This document shows, piece by piece, positions 39,247 to 49,835 of a DNA stretch of 64,000 nt. Source of the stretch: an uncultured Sphingomonadaceae bacterium. GTDB lineage: Bacteria > Pseudomonadota > Alphaproteobacteria > Sphingomonadales > Sphingomonadaceae. Position 1 is the stretch's first letter, and every line of letters begins with the position of its first letter. Location: positions 124,001 through 188,000 of the forward strand of contig CAJXSN010000004.1 of assembly GCA_913060895.1 (NCBI GenBank), in the 5' to 3' direction. The notes beneath the pieces are model-generated. The model saw only the letters and a program-made list of their open reading frames with translations. It was not told the origin of the DNA and made no database searches. Made by a program: the position numbers and the translations under genes.

Positions 39247-40836
39247 CTAATGTCTAAAGTGGCGCATCCCGGTGAACACCATCGCCAGATTGTGCTCGTT
39301 TGCTGCGGCAATAACTTCATCGTCGCGAATTGATCCGCCGGGCTGAATGATTGCCGTTGCGCCTGCCTCGGCAGCAGCCAGCAGCCCATCGGCGAACGGA
39401 AAGAACGCATCCGATGCCACTGCGCTGCCAACTGTACGGGGGGCGCTCCAGTCGTATTTTTCCGCCGCCTCTGCGGCTTTCATAGCGGCAATCCGGCTGG
39501 AATCGCGGCGGTTCATCTGGCCTGCCCCGATGCCAGCTGTCGCTCCGTCCTTCGCATAAACAATCGCATTGGATTTGACGTGCCTCGCCACGGTCCATGC
39601 AAACATGCAGTCCTTGAGTTCCTGCGGGCTCGGTTCGCGGGCCGTAACGACCTTGAGTTCACTTTCCGATATCGCGCCATTGTCGCGGGTCTGAACCAGA
39701 AGGCCACCTGTAATCGGCTTGATCGCGAGCCCGTCGCGCCTCGGGTTAGGCATATCGCCGGTCAACAGAAGACGCAGATTTTTCTTCTTCGCGAAAATCG
39801 CCCGTGCGGCATCATCGGCTGCCGGCGCGACGACCACTTCGGTAAAAATCTTCGCAATGGCTTCGGCGGTCGGCCCATCGAGCGGACGGTTGACCGCAAC
39901 GATACCACCAAAGGCCGAGACACTGTCGCATTTCAGTGCGGCATCCCACGCCTCCAGCAAGGTTGCAGCCTGCGCCACGCCGCATGGATTGGCGTGCTTC
40001 ACAATTACTACCGCCGGATCATCCCCGGCAAACTCCGCGCACAATTCCAGTGCGGCATCGGCATCGGCCAGATTATTGTAGCTCAGTTCCTTGCCTTGCA
40101 CCTGCTCGGCCTGCGCAATGCCGGCCGCATGCGGACCGACCGGCGTATAAAGCGCGGCCTGCTGGTGCGGATTCTCTCCGTAGCGCAATTCCTGCGGGGC
40201 GCGGCCATTGATAGCGAGCATATCGGGGAACATCTGGCCCTGATCGGCAAAGGCGAACCACTGGCTGATCATGGAATCGTAAGCCGCTGTTGCGCCGAAC
40301 GCTTTCGCCGCCATCGCTTTGCGGAAGTCCGTGGAGGTCGCACCACCATGCTCGGCCAGTTCTGTAGTCAGCGCCGCGTAATCCCCCGGATCGGTAACAA
40401 TTGTGACATAACGATGATTTTTTGCGGCAGAACGGACCATACTTGGTCCGCCGATATCGATATTCTCGATAATCTCGTCGCGTTCAGCACCTTTCGCGAC
40501 GGTTGCTTCGAACGGGTAGAGGTTGACGATCACCAGGTCGATCGCGCCGATACCGTGCGCTTTCATTGCAGCGGCATGATCTTCATCGTCGCGCACTGCC
40601 AGCAGTCCGCCATGAACCATAGGGTGAAGGGTCTTTACCCGCCCATCCATCATTTCTGGAAAGCCGGTAATCTCGGAAATATCGCGGACATCCAATCCAC
40701 TCTCGCGCAGCATTCGCGCGGTTCCGCCGGTGGAAACAAGCTCCACCCCGGCCTTCGCCAACTTGCCCGCCAGATCGGCCAGCCCGGTCTTGTCGGACAC
40801 CGAAAGAAGCGCCCGCCGGATTGTCACGTCAGCCAT
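39247..40836 (-). CDS. purH: Bifunctional AICAR transformylase / IMP cyclohydrolase
   Basis: Performs the last two steps of de novo IMP synthesis. The N-terminal cyclohydrolase has [35 protein letters not shown] and [14 protein letters not shown]. The transformylase part has [40 protein letters not shown] with the catalytic KHxNPCG, and RRDSSRIAA. Length 529 is standard. It follows the heparinase-fold gene by 33 bases on the same strand, in a rpe-heparinase-purH order. Confidence 0.98.
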   Translation of the reverse strand: MADVTIRRALLSVSDKTGLADLAGKLAKAGVELVSTGGTARMLRESGLDVRDISEITGFPEMMDGRVKTLHPMVHGGLLAVRDDEDHAAAMKAHGIGAIDLVIVNLYPFEATVAKGAERDEIIENIDIGGPSMVRSAAKNHRYVTIVTDPGDYAALTTELAEHGGATSTDFRKAMAAKAFGATAAYDSMISQWFAFADQGQMFPDMLAINGRAPQELRYGENPHQQAALYTPVGPHAAGIAQAEQVQGKELSYNNLADADAALELCAEFAGDDPAVVIVKHANPCGVAQAATLLEAWDAALKCDSVSAFGGIVAVNRPLDGPTAEAIAKIFTEVVVAPAADDAARAIFAKKKNLRLLLTGDMPNPRRDGLAIKPITGGLLVQTRDNGAISESELKVVTAREPSPQELKDCMFAWTVARHVKSNAIVYAKDGATAGIGAGQMNRRDSSRIAAMKAAEAAEKYDWSAPRTVGSAVASDAFFPFADGLLAAAEAGATAIIQPGGSIRDDEVIAAANEHNLAMVFTGMRHFRH

Positions 40837-40869
40837 GTATTCAGTCCTGTTTGTGAGTTCAGTGCGTGC

Positions 40870-42795
40870 CTAAGGCATCCGCTTTAGCAGCCACGAAAAA
40901 CTTCCGCCGCTACGTGATGTCAGACCGTGCAATATCAATTGCTCGATGGGTTGTGGGCGCCCCTGGCCGTCGACCCACAGGCTTTCTTCAATGCCCAGTT
41001 CACCACCGGCATCGCCAGCTACGCGAAACTGCCACAGTCGCCCATCGGGCAAACCCAAGCTGGCGCCGCGTCTGTCTTCGCTCAACCGCAGATCTATACC
41101 GCGACCAATATGAAACCGGATGGCAAAGCCAATCTTGCCGCGCTTGCCGCTCTTCCCGGCGGGAACCAGCACATCCTCGCCGCGCAATTCGCTGCCATCG
41201 TCGCGCAGCACAAGAATACGCCGGTGATGCAGGCCGTACCGCGCGCCGTAGCCATCATGGCTGGCCTCTATCCGGGTGGCGCCGCCCTGCTTTGTTTTCA
41301 GCATCCTGCGGTCCACTTCGACTTCATTCACGCCGCTGCCCAGCTGCCCTTTGATGTGGACAGCGGTAGAATTGACGTCGTCCAGCACCAGCGTGGAGTG
41401 TGCCGCGGTGGCGCGCAGACCCTGTTCGATCCGGTGGGGAACCATTCCGCCCGCCAGTGCAGCTCCGCCGCAATTAACGATTACGCGCTGGCCATTGTCC
41501 GACAATTCGAACGCCAGCGTGCTGGCACAGCCGGTGCGCGCGTGGCGCGGCAGCGGGGGCGGCGCGGCGTCGAATTGCAGCACTGTTTTGGCACCCGTAG
41601 CGCGCTGGTACCCCCATTGGCGAACGTCTTTCAACGGACGAGTACGAACACCACTGGCCCGCACCAGCGCGGCGACTTTTTCCGTGGGCGTTGCGCCTGA
41701 ACCCTGCCAATTGCCAAGCCCGGATTCTCCGTGCAGCAGGCCCAGCAACGGCGGCACGACCAGTTCCATCATAGTTCCGATGGCTGCGGGCGGTTCGCGA
41801 TCGACAGCGCGGTAGCAAGCTGTCAGCTCCACCAGCAGAGCCAGTGTATCCATCTGGGCCAAGGGACTGCGCGACAGAACGCCGCCATCCTCGGCAATGC
41901 AATCGCCCAGCGCGCGGGCCAGACCTGCCTCGCCGAACAGCCGGCGCGCTCGCCCGTCAGGCAGAAGCAATCCAGCAGCAACAATAGCCGTCCAGCCGGT
42001 AATCAGTCCAATGCCATCCTGCGCCTTGCCGACATTGCGGTCCAGCCAGCGCGCCGTATCGCCGATCGCCTCCAGCAGCAGATCGCGCAATTTGACGTCA
42101 TCCAGCACCAGCGGCGCGTGAACTAGCCACGCAAGCAGACGATTGCCGGCATGCTCTACATCCCATGCCGTGGCTTTGCCCGGCTTCGGGTTGGCGTCCA
42201 GCCATGCGGACGTGATCCGCGAGGCGACCGGCGCGGCCTGCTGGCGCGGGCAAGCCCCTGCCAGATCGCGCATCCAGGAAAAGCCATGAACTACGCGCTG
42301 GAATGGAGGTGTCAGCCGAGCCGAGGAAGAGGCAAAGTCCATCTGCGCGATTGGCGCCTTGACGCCATGCACGAGAAAATGTCCCGCCCGCAAAGCAACG
42401 CCGCTGGACCGGTCCCCGGTCAGCGGCGTCTCAACAACAGCGGCGAGGAATTTCCTGCCCGGACGCTTGAGCGGCGACGCCAGCGTATGGCCCGGCACAC
42501 CCATGCGGTAGGCGAAGCGCAGAAAGCGGTCGGCCGGACCCAGCGCAGGTGATGCCAGATCGCTCGGCACCAGAGCCCGGGATGGCTCCAGAACCCGGGC
42601 AGTAATTTCGTGCTCCACGGTGGGGGCCTGCTGCTCCACCAACATCGGCTCTACCAAGGGGTCAGGTCCGCCATTCAGTGGAATGGCGAGCTGCACGCCG
42701 CCCCGCGCACCTTCTGTCCTGTCAGAATCATCATCCGCCCGGCAAACCCCCTGATCGGCATCGAGCGAAGCGACGGGGTCCATTCGGTCGATCAT
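40870..42795 (-). CDS. Heparinase II/III family protein
   Basis: A 641-residue protein with an alpha-toroid N-terminal half (from [20 protein letters not shown], including [16 protein letters not shown]) and a beta-sandwich C-terminal half ([14 protein letters not shown]). No signal peptide is evident. Its ATG at 42795 overlaps the stop of rpe (ATGA); the frame open to 42900 is antisense-like and rejected. This protein regularly lies between rpe and purH in sphingomonads, yet its substrate is unknown; a polysaccharide lyase acting on an acidic glycan is the family precedent. Confidence 0.88.
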   Translation of the reverse strand: MIDRMDPVASLDADQGVCRADDDSDRTEGARGGVQLAIPLNGGPDPLVEPMLVEQQAPTVEHEITARVLEPSRALVPSDLASPALGPADRFLRFAYRMGVPGHTLASPLKRPGRKFLAAVVETPLTGDRSSGVALRAGHFLVHGVKAPIAQMDFASSSARLTPPFQRVVHGFSWMRDLAGACPRQQAAPVASRITSAWLDANPKPGKATAWDVEHAGNRLLAWLVHAPLVLDDVKLRDLLLEAIGDTARWLDRNVGKAQDGIGLITGWTAIVAAGLLLPDGRARRLFGEAGLARALGDCIAEDGGVLSRSPLAQMDTLALLVELTACYRAVDREPPAAIGTMMELVVPPLLGLLHGESGLGNWQGSGATPTEKVAALVRASGVRTRPLKDVRQWGYQRATGAKTVLQFDAAPPPLPRHARTGCASTLAFELSDNGQRVIVNCGGAALAGGMVPHRIEQGLRATAAHSTLVLDDVNSTAVHIKGQLGSGVNEVEVDRRMLKTKQGGATRIEASHDGYGARYGLHHRRILVLRDDGSELRGEDVLVPAGKSGKRGKIGFAIRFHIGRGIDLRLSEDRRGASLGLPDGRLWQFRVAGDAGGELGIEESLWVDGQGRPQPIEQLILHGLTSRSGGSFSWLLKRMP

Positions 42796-43463
42796 GCACC
42801 AGCCCCTTTGAGCGCCGCGATATTGGCAGCGTACTGACCCGGGCCGCCCTTGAATGTAGCCGACCCCGCAACCAATACGTCCGCGCCTGCCGCTATGCAT
42901 TGCCGCGCGGTATCCGGATTGACCCCGCCATCCACCTCCAGATGGATATCACGCCCGCTCTCATCGATTTTCGCGCGGATGGCAGCGATCTTGGTCAGCT
43001 GGCTTTCAATAAAGCTCTGCCCGCCAAACCCGGGGTTGACGCTCATCACCAGGATCAGATCGATCATGTCCATCAGATTATCGAGCACCTCGACAGGCGT
43101 TCCGGGATTGAGCGAGACACCCGCTTTCTTGCCCAGCGCCTTGATCGCCTGAATGGTGCGGTGGGTATGCGCCCCCGCTTCTGGATGAATGGTGATGATA
43201 TCCGCCCCGGCATCGGCGAATTCCTGCAAGTAAGGGTCCACCGGGCTGATCATCAAATGCACATCGAACACTTTGTCCGAATGCGGGCGCAAAGCCTTCA
43301 CCACCATCGGTCCGATGGTAATATTGGGGACATAATGCCCGTCCATTACATCGACATGGATCCAGTCCGCCCCAGCCTGATCGACGGCGCGCACTTCCTC
43401 GCCCAGACGTGAAAAATCTGCAGACAAAATACTGGGAGAGATGAGCGGCGCTGGTTTCGACAT
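42792..43463 (-). CDS. rpe: Ribulose-phosphate 3-epimerase
   Basis: Interconverts ribulose-5-phosphate and xylulose-5-phosphate. TIM-barrel motifs are [65 protein letters not shown] and [12 protein letters not shown], with the two catalytic aspartates and metal histidines present. The ATG at 43463 begins [11 protein letters not shown]; upstream in-frame codons to 43592 are not conserved-looking. First gene of the operon with the heparinase-fold protein and purH. Confidence 0.97.
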   Translation of the reverse strand: MSKPAPLISPSILSADFSRLGEEVRAVDQAGADWIHVDVMDGHYVPNITIGPMVVKALRPHSDKVFDVHLMISPVDPYLQEFADAGADIITIHPEAGAHTHRTIQAIKALGKKAGVSLNPGTPVEVLDNLMDMIDLILVMSVNPGFGGQSFIESQLTKIAAIRAKIDESGRDIHLEVDGGVNPDTARQCIAAGADVLVAGSATFKGGPGQYAANIAALKGAGA

Positions 43464-43667
43464 GGTTTTTTGCTCTGGGGCGATGCGCATCCCTAGCGGA
43501 AGCGCGATTCGCGCAGCAATGCGATGCATCTCCTTATCCACATCGGCCGCAGGCATATTGACCGCAGACGGAGTGATAATAGCGCAATTCACCCCTAATT
43601 CAGAGGCGATCCTCTATAACCAAATGCAAATCAAGCGGGCATCCGTGCCCGAAAAGGGAATATTATA

Positions 43668-44168
43668 ATGAGTAATCTTGCCAAACGCGCCGTTGCCGCG
43701 ACGCTGGGTCTTGGATTGGCAGTGGGCGGCATCGCTGCGCCAGCCAGCGCGCAATACCGCCAGACGATTTCAAACGATACGAGCAAATGCTCGTCGGGTG
43801 CAGGGCCGGCGGTGTGGGTCACGGTGAACGGGATCAAATCGTCGAGCGGACGTATCCGGGTGCAATCCTATCGCGGGACGGAGACCGACTGGCTAGAATC
43901 CGGCCGCTGGATCAACCGGATCGAAACTTCCGCGCGGGCCGGCTCCATGTCGTTCTGCCTTCCTGTGCCCTCGGCAGGTGCTTACGGCATTGCTGTGCGC
44001 CATGACGTTAACGGGAACAACAAAACCGATATCCGCACCGATGGCGGCGCGATGTCGAACGATCCGTCGATCAATATTTTCAATCTCGGCAAGCCAAGCT
44101 ACAAGAAGACTGCCTTCAACGTAGGCAAGGGCGTAAAGTCGATCAGCGTAAATATGCGCTATTTCTAA
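43668..44168 (+). CDS. DUF2141 domain secreted protein
   Basis: A 166-residue exported protein with a signal peptide ending near PASAQYRQ. The DUF2141 domain shows VWVTVNGIKSSSGRIRVQSY, VPSAGAYGIAVRHDVNGNNK and PSYKKTAFNVGKG, a small beta-sandwich fold of unknown function. It is divergent from rpe and converges on the nucleotidyltransferase gene with a 4-base overlap of the stop codons. Confidence 0.88.
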   Translation: MSNLAKRAVAATLGLGLAVGGIAAPASAQYRQTISNDTSKCSSGAGPAVWVTVNGIKSSSGRIRVQSYRGTETDWLESGRWINRIETSARAGSMSFCLPVPSAGAYGIAVRHDVNGNNKTDIRTDGGAMSNDPSINIFNLGKPSYKKTAFNVGKGVKSISVNMRYF

Positions 44169-45097
44169 GATCGATCGGAAGGGTCCGACCCAATTGTTCG
44201 GGCCGCCCGCTTCGCCATCAGCACTCTGACCAGCGCCCCGGGTGCAGCGAGTAGTGGGTACTTTTCGGCAAACGGTGTCACTTCCAGCGCGACGCCAGTG
44301 TGCCGTTCTACCTTCCAGGCTCCATATTTGGCCGCGCCTTCGAAAGTGGTTGTGGCCTTGGCCAGGCGTGTCAGGTTGAGAGCTTTCCCCAGCCGCTGAC
44401 GATTTTTCCAACATGTTAGAATGCGCTGCTTTGCACCCTTCCCAAAGCGCGGGGCCAATGTGGCGCCCGCCTGCTCGAAAGCCAGTCCGTCGGCAATCCA
44501 CGCTGCGGGCAGCAAGCCATCGAAATGGTCGGCATTGGCAGTCAGTATGGAATCCTCTCGCCCAGCCTTTTCCACCCTGAATTCCGCCGTATAGGTCGCC
44601 TGAAAAAGCGCGCGCCAGTACTCCGCCGGGCGCCCGCTTTGCGGACCCAGGGCCGCCGCCAGCCGCGCTGCCGTGCGCGCCGCATCAGCCAGCGCACTCA
44701 GTACTGCTTCATGTGCCGCGTCATGTTCCGTCCAGATCAGCGCGCTTGGCTGGACGAAACGGGCCCAGATAGTGGTGTCGCGGCTATCCCCCCGCGCCGC
44801 CTTGGTGAATTGAGTAATGCTCATCACCGCCGCTTTGGCACGCAGTGTTATGCCGCCCTGCTCCATCTCGTGATAACTTACCCGCGGCCAGATACGCTCC
44901 CGCTGCGGGCCGTCATGAAGCAGATAGAAATCGAGCACCCCCTCAAGCGAACCAGTCCGCAGATTGGAGCCATAAAAAAGCGCTGCGCTGGCTCCTGCAT
45001 CTGCGGCCAAAGCCTGCGCAAAGGCTGTGACTTCCAAGCAGACAGCGCGTGTCGCCGCTTGCGCCACGCGGTCTTCCAACGGAGCAGTCCCCGTCAT
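44165..45097 (-). CDS. Nucleotidyltransferase-fold protein, coupled to a lipid kinase
   Basis: A 310-residue protein. Near residues 38-60 is FYGSNLRTGSLEGVLDFYLL, recalling the GS...D nucleotidyltransferase core and resembling Tam41-type CDP-diacylglycerol synthases, in which YGSG is followed by a D-x-hydrophobic strand. Overlap of its ATG (45097) with the stop of the lipid-kinase gene shows coupling, so it probably acts on the phosphorylated lipid. Options include a CDP-lipid synthase, or a head-group enzyme for ceramide-phosphoglycerate-type lipids as in Caulobacter. The assignment is by weak pattern and context. Confidence 0.6.
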   Translation of the reverse strand: MTGTAPLEDRVAQAATRAVCLEVTAFAQALAADAGASAALFYGSNLRTGSLEGVLDFYLLHDGPQRERIWPRVSYHEMEQGGITLRAKAAVMSITQFTKAARGDSRDTTIWARFVQPSALIWTEHDAAHEAVLSALADAARTAARLAAALGPQSGRPAEYWRALFQATYTAEFRVEKAGREDSILTANADHFDGLLPAAWIADGLAFEQAGATLAPRFGKGAKQRILTCWKNRQRLGKALNLTRLAKATTTFEGAAKYGAWKVERHTGVALEVTPFAEKYPLLAAPGALVRVLMAKRAARTIGSDPSDRS

Positions 45098-46092
45098 GGG
45101 ACGACAAAACTCAATTCCGGCCCCGGCGTCACGCAATAGCGGCCGGGATCGAAACGCTCTCCATCCAGAATGAAACCGCCGCCAAGATCCAAGTCGATTC
45201 GCTCGGTCGAATGGCGATGAATACCCATTGCCATCAGATTGTCCGGCCGCCAGCCTTTCAAAATCAATGGCAGAGTAAAGGCCAGCCGCCGCCTGAAACG
45301 GTCGAGCGCGAACAGCCTGATCGGTCCGGGCAATTCGCTGAACGGATCAAGACCGGCGGGGAAACGGGTGAGAGTGGACGCAAATAGAGCGCTGCGCCTT
45401 GATTCTTCACCATGCCCACTATGCGCAAGCCGTGCCATATCCGGCCCCAGCCGCACATCCATTGCCGCACCCCGTTTCCAGGGGTTCTGATCGCCGCCGA
45501 ACAATGCCTGGGTAAAACCCCATACAGCCGTGGCGCCAACCGCCAAATTCTGGAACGCGCCTAGCCTGTGCGCGCCCTGCCCACTATCGATTGCCGCTAC
45601 AAACGCGCCTGCGCCCAGAATGAAACCCAAACGCACCAACGGGTCTTCGATATCGCCCAAAGGCTCCAGCACAAGCGGCCGGCGTGTTACACGATTGCCA
45701 TCGCGGTGCGCCAGGATCGCTTCCTCCAGCGACCATTCGCCGGGCATCTGCAGATCGATGGTCAGCGCATTGGTCTTGCCGCGTGGCAATACTGCCAATG
45801 CGGGCCATTTTTCGCCAAACACCATATTGCCGCCGGTCAGCGCATCGCGCACCGTTCCATCACCGCCATTGATCACCAGCAATTCCACCCCGCTATCTAC
45901 GAAGCGCTGCATCGCATCCTTGAGATCGCGGCGGCGCTGCGGCTGCTCCACACGGATCACAGGGTGGTCAACATCGCGCGGGGTGTGATCGCGGTTTCGG
46001 TGACTGCGCGGATTGTACAGCACACCTGTCACAGGAAGGCCGGACTCTCCAGAGAGCCGCGTATTCAGATCGGGGCGGGCAGGTTGAACCAT
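45094..46092 (-). CDS. Diacylglycerol/sphingosine/ceramide-kinase-like lipid kinase
   Basis: Member of the DAGK catalytic family, 332 residues. VTGVLYNPRSHRNRD opens the domain, VELLVINGGDGTVRDAL contains the GGDGT nucleotide site, and VLPRGKTNALTIDLQ corresponds to the family's PxGTxN segment. It phosphorylates a lipid hydroxyl; in a sphingolipid-making bacterium that could be ceramide. The ATG at 46092 is chosen; a start at 46155 is also open. It is translationally coupled to the following nucleotidyltransferase-fold gene. Confidence 0.82.
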   Translation of the reverse strand: MVQPARPDLNTRLSGESGLPVTGVLYNPRSHRNRDHTPRDVDHPVIRVEQPQRRRDLKDAMQRFVDSGVELLVINGGDGTVRDALTGGNMVFGEKWPALAVLPRGKTNALTIDLQMPGEWSLEEAILAHRDGNRVTRRPLVLEPLGDIEDPLVRLGFILGAGAFVAAIDSGQGAHRLGAFQNLAVGATAVWGFTQALFGGDQNPWKRGAAMDVRLGPDMARLAHSGHGEESRRSALFASTLTRFPAGLDPFSELPGPIRLFALDRFRRRLAFTLPLILKGWRPDNLMAMGIHRHSTERIDLDLGGGFILDGERFDPGRYCVTPGPELSFVVP

Positions 46093-46565
46093 TGTCGCTA
46101 CGTTGCTTAACCGATGAACCCGCACCTGCGCCAGCCTTCCCGGCCACGCTGTCACCAGAGCCCCCTCTTTAATCGGGGCCCCACATAGCAGTGCTTCGCA
46201 TCGCCCCTGTGCAGCGACAGACTGTTAGCCAAAATGACCGGGCAATTCGTATATAACGCAGATTGCCAACGGTTTTGCTGCAATGAGCCTGAAGAAGGGC
46301 AACTAGACTGCGTATCTGGGCAAGACAGTCGGCATGGGCGATGAAGGGGCGGACTCCCGAAGTGCCATATCCCGGACAGCTTGGCACCAGTTGCGGCCCC
46401 AGCGCCACGCGGGTCTGGCGTGGCGCCAGGGCTTCGTCCTGAGCAACAGCTGGAAAACGAAAGCAGTCCCGTCAATGGCGGAAAGAAACAAGCGATAGGC
46501 GCATCTTTGGATGACTTTGTTTCTGAGACTTGATGCAGCTCGAAACCTCGCGGGATCAGATTGCA
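46093..46565. other. Intergenic region, no supported gene
   Basis: About 470 bases between the lipid-kinase gene and the 3' end of the RND permease gene, both on the minus strand. Several short frames on both strands overlap, none with a signal peptide, family motif or good ribosome-binding site. It should hold the promoter of the lipid-kinase pair. It may contain decayed coding sequence but nothing is identifiable. Confidence 0.5.
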
Positions 46566-49500
46566 TCAATCGAGCGCTTCTGCCTGCGCGCGGCTCTCGC
46601 GCGTCAGAAGCCTGTAAAGTGCAGGAATGATAAACAAGGAGAGGATGGTCGAAGATACCAGCCCGAACATGATCGCAAAGCAAAGCGGGCGATACATCGG
46701 GCTCCCGATGGCCAGCGGAATAAGGCCTACGATCGTAGTGACCGACGTGGTCAGGATCGGCCGTAAGCGATCGGCGGCCCCCTTCGCAGCGGCATCGGCA
46801 ATCGAATAGCCTTCCATTAAACGGGAATTCATCGTGTCGACCATGACGATCCCGTTGTTCACCACGATCCCGATCAGCGCGATCACCCCGACGACAGCGA
46901 AGAACGACAGGTTCAGGCCGAACGCGAAGAAGCCGAGGAATGTGCCGATCAGCGCCATTGGCATGGTCGTGATCAGAATGAATGCCTGCGGGAAACTGTC
47001 GAACACGATCACCAGCACACCGAACACCATGATGACGGCGACCGCCAGCGCGATCCCAGCCGATCCGAAGGTCTCGGCCGTTTCCTCGGCTTCACCCCCG
47101 ATTGCAAAGGAGTAGCCCTGTGGCCATTCTTCCATCGCTGCTTCCAGTTTCGGAGTGACCGTATCGATGATTTCCGTCACGGGGCGCCCCTGATCCTTCG
47201 CAAGGACCGTTAGCGCACGCTCGCCATCCTTGTGGCTTACCGCCACGGCAGCTTCGGATTGGACGGGTTCAAGAAGAGACAGCAGCGACACGCTTTCTCC
47301 GCTCGGCGTGAACGCACGAACAAGTGCCAGTTCTTCGTATCGAGATGGCCCTCCGGCTTCGCCACCGCCGCGGCTGGGCCAGTCGGTGCCGATCCGGATT
47401 TCCAGATCGTCCTCAGGCCCCGGTGTCACGAATTCGCCGACCTGATCATTCGACAGGGCAAAGCGGATCTGTGCGGCCAAGTCGGCTTGCGTGAGGCCGA
47501 AGAAGTCCAATGCCTCGCGATTAGGACGAAGCGCAATCTCTCCAGCTACGCTCCCCAGATTGTCGCGCACATCTACAACGCCGGATTCTTCTTCCAGCAG
47601 CGCCTGAACTTCGGCGGACAGTTCCTGCAGTTGCGGCATTTCGGAGCCGGTCAGAATAATCTCAATCGAATCGCCTGAAGTTGGCTGTCCCGTCTCGGCA
47701 ACGACAAGCAGATCGGCACCGGCCACATTGGCGTCGAGGTAGGATTGCAGTTCTGCCCGAAGATCGTCGGCCAGTTCGTATCCTTCTGCATCGCGGTCGC
47801 CGCGGTCCACGAAGGTGCCTGAGAAACCAATGAAGCTTTCTGCCGTGGAGGGCTGCAAGGATGCGGCAACCGAACCGCCAGCAAAAGGGCTTTTGCTGCC
47901 AACCAGCTTCAGGACACTCGCGAAGTAGGGTTTCTCCAGAAGCAGCTCGCCAACCTCGTCCGCGATGCGCTGCGAGGTTGCCAGCTGGGTCGAAGCGGGT
48001 AGCTCGATATTGATGCCCAGATTTTCCCCGTCGATTTTAGGATAGAGGACCAGAGAAGTCTGCGCGATCGCCACACAGGAAAGGATGAACACACCCACCG
48101 CTCCGCCGACCCACGTCCAGGCGCGCTTGCGACTGGAAATGATGTTTTCCTGATTCCACCGCTCAAGCCATTTCGAGGCATCGGCGGACAGGCGGTCGGC
48201 CTTGCTTGCCTCTTCTTTTGTTTCGCCCTTGGCCACCCCTTCCAGCAGATAACGTGAGAGCGGGACTGCCGCGAACAGCGCCACGATATAAGCCAGAATA
48301 AGACAGGCAATCGCCGTGATCGGCAACACCCGGATAAACTTCCCCGACACCCCGCCGATCGCCATCAATGGCGCAAGCGCGAGAATGGTTGTCAACTGCC
48401 CGGCAAATGCCGGCATTGCGTATCGGTCGATCGTGCTCAGCGCCGCTTCGCCGAAGGTTTTCTTGTTGGTGTAGATATCCTCGTGAAGGCCCTCCATCAT
48501 CAGGATGAAGACGTCGACCAGCAAGCCGAGCGCCAGCACCATGCCGATGATCACCAGTTCGTTCAGCGAATAGCCCATCAACAGAATGACGACAAGCACC
48601 CCGCAGAACGTTACCGGGATCGATAGTCCGGCGATCAATCCTTCACGCCAGGTCAGCACCAGGAACAGAATGATGAAGACTGCCAGCATGGCCTGCCAGC
48701 CATTGTTGAATACGCTGGTCAGCGAATCCCAGATCGTTTCCGCCTCGTTCTGCATGACGGTATGCTCGACCCCTTCGGACCATGCATTGGTTTGCGAATA
48801 AGTCTCGATATCCTCCAGAACGTTGTCGATCAGCTGGATGGTGTCCGCGCCCGGAACTTTCTTTACCGACAGGCTGACGGAAGGACGGAAGCGTTCGCCG
48901 CCTTCGCTGTAAAAGGTGCGCGATTCTTCCGTTTCGAGCTGGCGGCGGACTATGGCGACTTCGCCCAGAAGAACAGGACGACCGGATGCCCCATCGCCGA
49001 AGCGCGCTACGGGCAATGCGCGCAAATCGTCCACTGTCTGGAACTGGCCCTCCAGCCGGACGACTGCACCGATTTCCTCACTGTCGATCTCGCCAAAGGG
49101 CTGTTCCAGATTCGCGCGGCTGATCGCGTCGCGCACCTGCACTGGAGACAAGCCAAGCGCCAGAAGCCGCTGTGGCTGCAATAACACCTGGACGACTTCC
49201 TCGCGCACACCGGCCAGATCGACTTCGTTAACGCCGCCGATCCTTTCGAGCCGATCTTGAAGATTCTCGCCCAGCGAACTGAAAGCCGCCGGACCGGCAT
49301 CGCCGTAAAGTGCGACTGTAAGCACAGGTCGATCGTCGACGGAAACCTGCTCGATTGTCGGTTTATCGGCTTCGGACGGAAGGTTTGCCTCGGCATCGGC
49401 CACAGTTTCGCGCAGGCGCGCGATGGCTTCGCCGGAATCTGCGCTGGCGTCGAATTCGACCGAGATGAGAGAAAAGCTGTCGAAGGAAGCGCTGTTGATC

Positions 49501-49835
49501 GCCTTTACGTCTGCAAGCGTTGTCAGCTCGTCTTCGATCTCCTGCGTGACCTGCTCTTCCATCGTGGTCGGGTCTGCGCCTGGCCAGGTGGTGGTTATAG
49601 TAGCCTGCGGGATGTCGAGATCGGGAAGAGATTCCTTGATCAAGCTGAAATAAGCCATCAGCCCGCCGACAACGAAAAGGGTCGTAAGGAGGATGCCGAA
49701 GGTGGTTTTCAGGAAGAAAAACTTCTTGAAGCCACTCGCATTGGCGACGGCCTCGCTTTCCTGACGAACCTCGCTATCGCTTGCGTCATCGGACAGATTT
49801 TCGGCCTGTGCATCGATATTCTTGTCGTCGCTCAT
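46566..49835 (-). CDS. RND efflux transporter permease
   Basis: Inner-membrane pump of the HAE/AcrB type, 1089 residues with 12 membrane segments and two large periplasmic loops. The N-terminus has an unusual 35-residue acidic extension before FFFLKTTFGILLTTLFVVGG. ATITTTWPGADPTTMEEQVT is canonical. In TM4 the motif is LGLLVDVFILMMEG, with one Asp instead of the AcrB Asp pair, and TM10 has GIVVNNGIVMVD without the AcrB Lys. It is the third gene of a tripartite operon, overlapping the adaptor gene by ATGA. Substrates unknown. Confidence 0.95.
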   Translation of the reverse strand: MSDDKNIDAQAENLSDDASDSEVRQESEAVANASGFKKFFFLKTTFGILLTTLFVVGGLMAYFSLIKESLPDLDIPQATITTTWPGADPTTMEEQVTQEIEDELTTLADVKAINSASFDSFSLISVEFDASADSGEAIARLRETVADAEANLPSEADKPTIEQVSVDDRPVLTVALYGDAGPAAFSSLGENLQDRLERIGGVNEVDLAGVREEVVQVLLQPQRLLALGLSPVQVRDAISRANLEQPFGEIDSEEIGAVVRLEGQFQTVDDLRALPVARFGDGASGRPVLLGEVAIVRRQLETEESRTFYSEGGERFRPSVSLSVKKVPGADTIQLIDNVLEDIETYSQTNAWSEGVEHTVMQNEAETIWDSLTSVFNNGWQAMLAVFIILFLVLTWREGLIAGLSIPVTFCGVLVVILLMGYSLNELVIIGMVLALGLLVDVFILMMEGLHEDIYTNKKTFGEAALSTIDRYAMPAFAGQLTTILALAPLMAIGGVSGKFIRVLPITAIACLILAYIVALFAAVPLSRYLLEGVAKGETKEEASKADRLSADASKWLERWNQENIISSRKRAWTWVGGAVGVFILSCVAIAQTSLVLYPKIDGENLGINIELPASTQLATSQRIADEVGELLLEKPYFASVLKLVGSKSPFAGGSVAASLQPSTAESFIGFSGTFVDRGDRDAEGYELADDLRAELQSYLDANVAGADLLVVAETGQPTSGDSIEIILTGSEMPQLQELSAEVQALLEEESGVVDVRDNLGSVAGEIALRPNREALDFFGLTQADLAAQIRFALSNDQVGEFVTPGPEDDLEIRIGTDWPSRGGGEAGGPSRYEELALVRAFTPSGESVSLLSLLEPVQSEAAVAVSHKDGERALTVLAKDQGRPVTEIIDTVTPKLEAAMEEWPQGYSFAIGGEAEETAETFGSAGIALAVAVIMVFGVLVIVFDSFPQAFILITTMPMALIGTFLGFFAFGLNLSFFAVVGVIALIGIVVNNGIVMVDTMNSRLMEGYSIADAAAKGAADRLRPILTTSVTTIVGLIPLAIGSPMYRPLCFAIMFGLVSSTILSLFIIPALYRLLTRESRAQAEALD

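Noticed and set aside
39580-40887. 435-codon open frame on the plus strand
   Set aside because: It is a shadow of purH with no ribosome-binding site or recognisable domain.
46152-46475. 107-codon minus-strand frame in the gap before the RND operon
   Set aside because: Cys/Ser/Pro-rich sequence without signal peptide, domain or ribosome-binding site; treated as non-coding.
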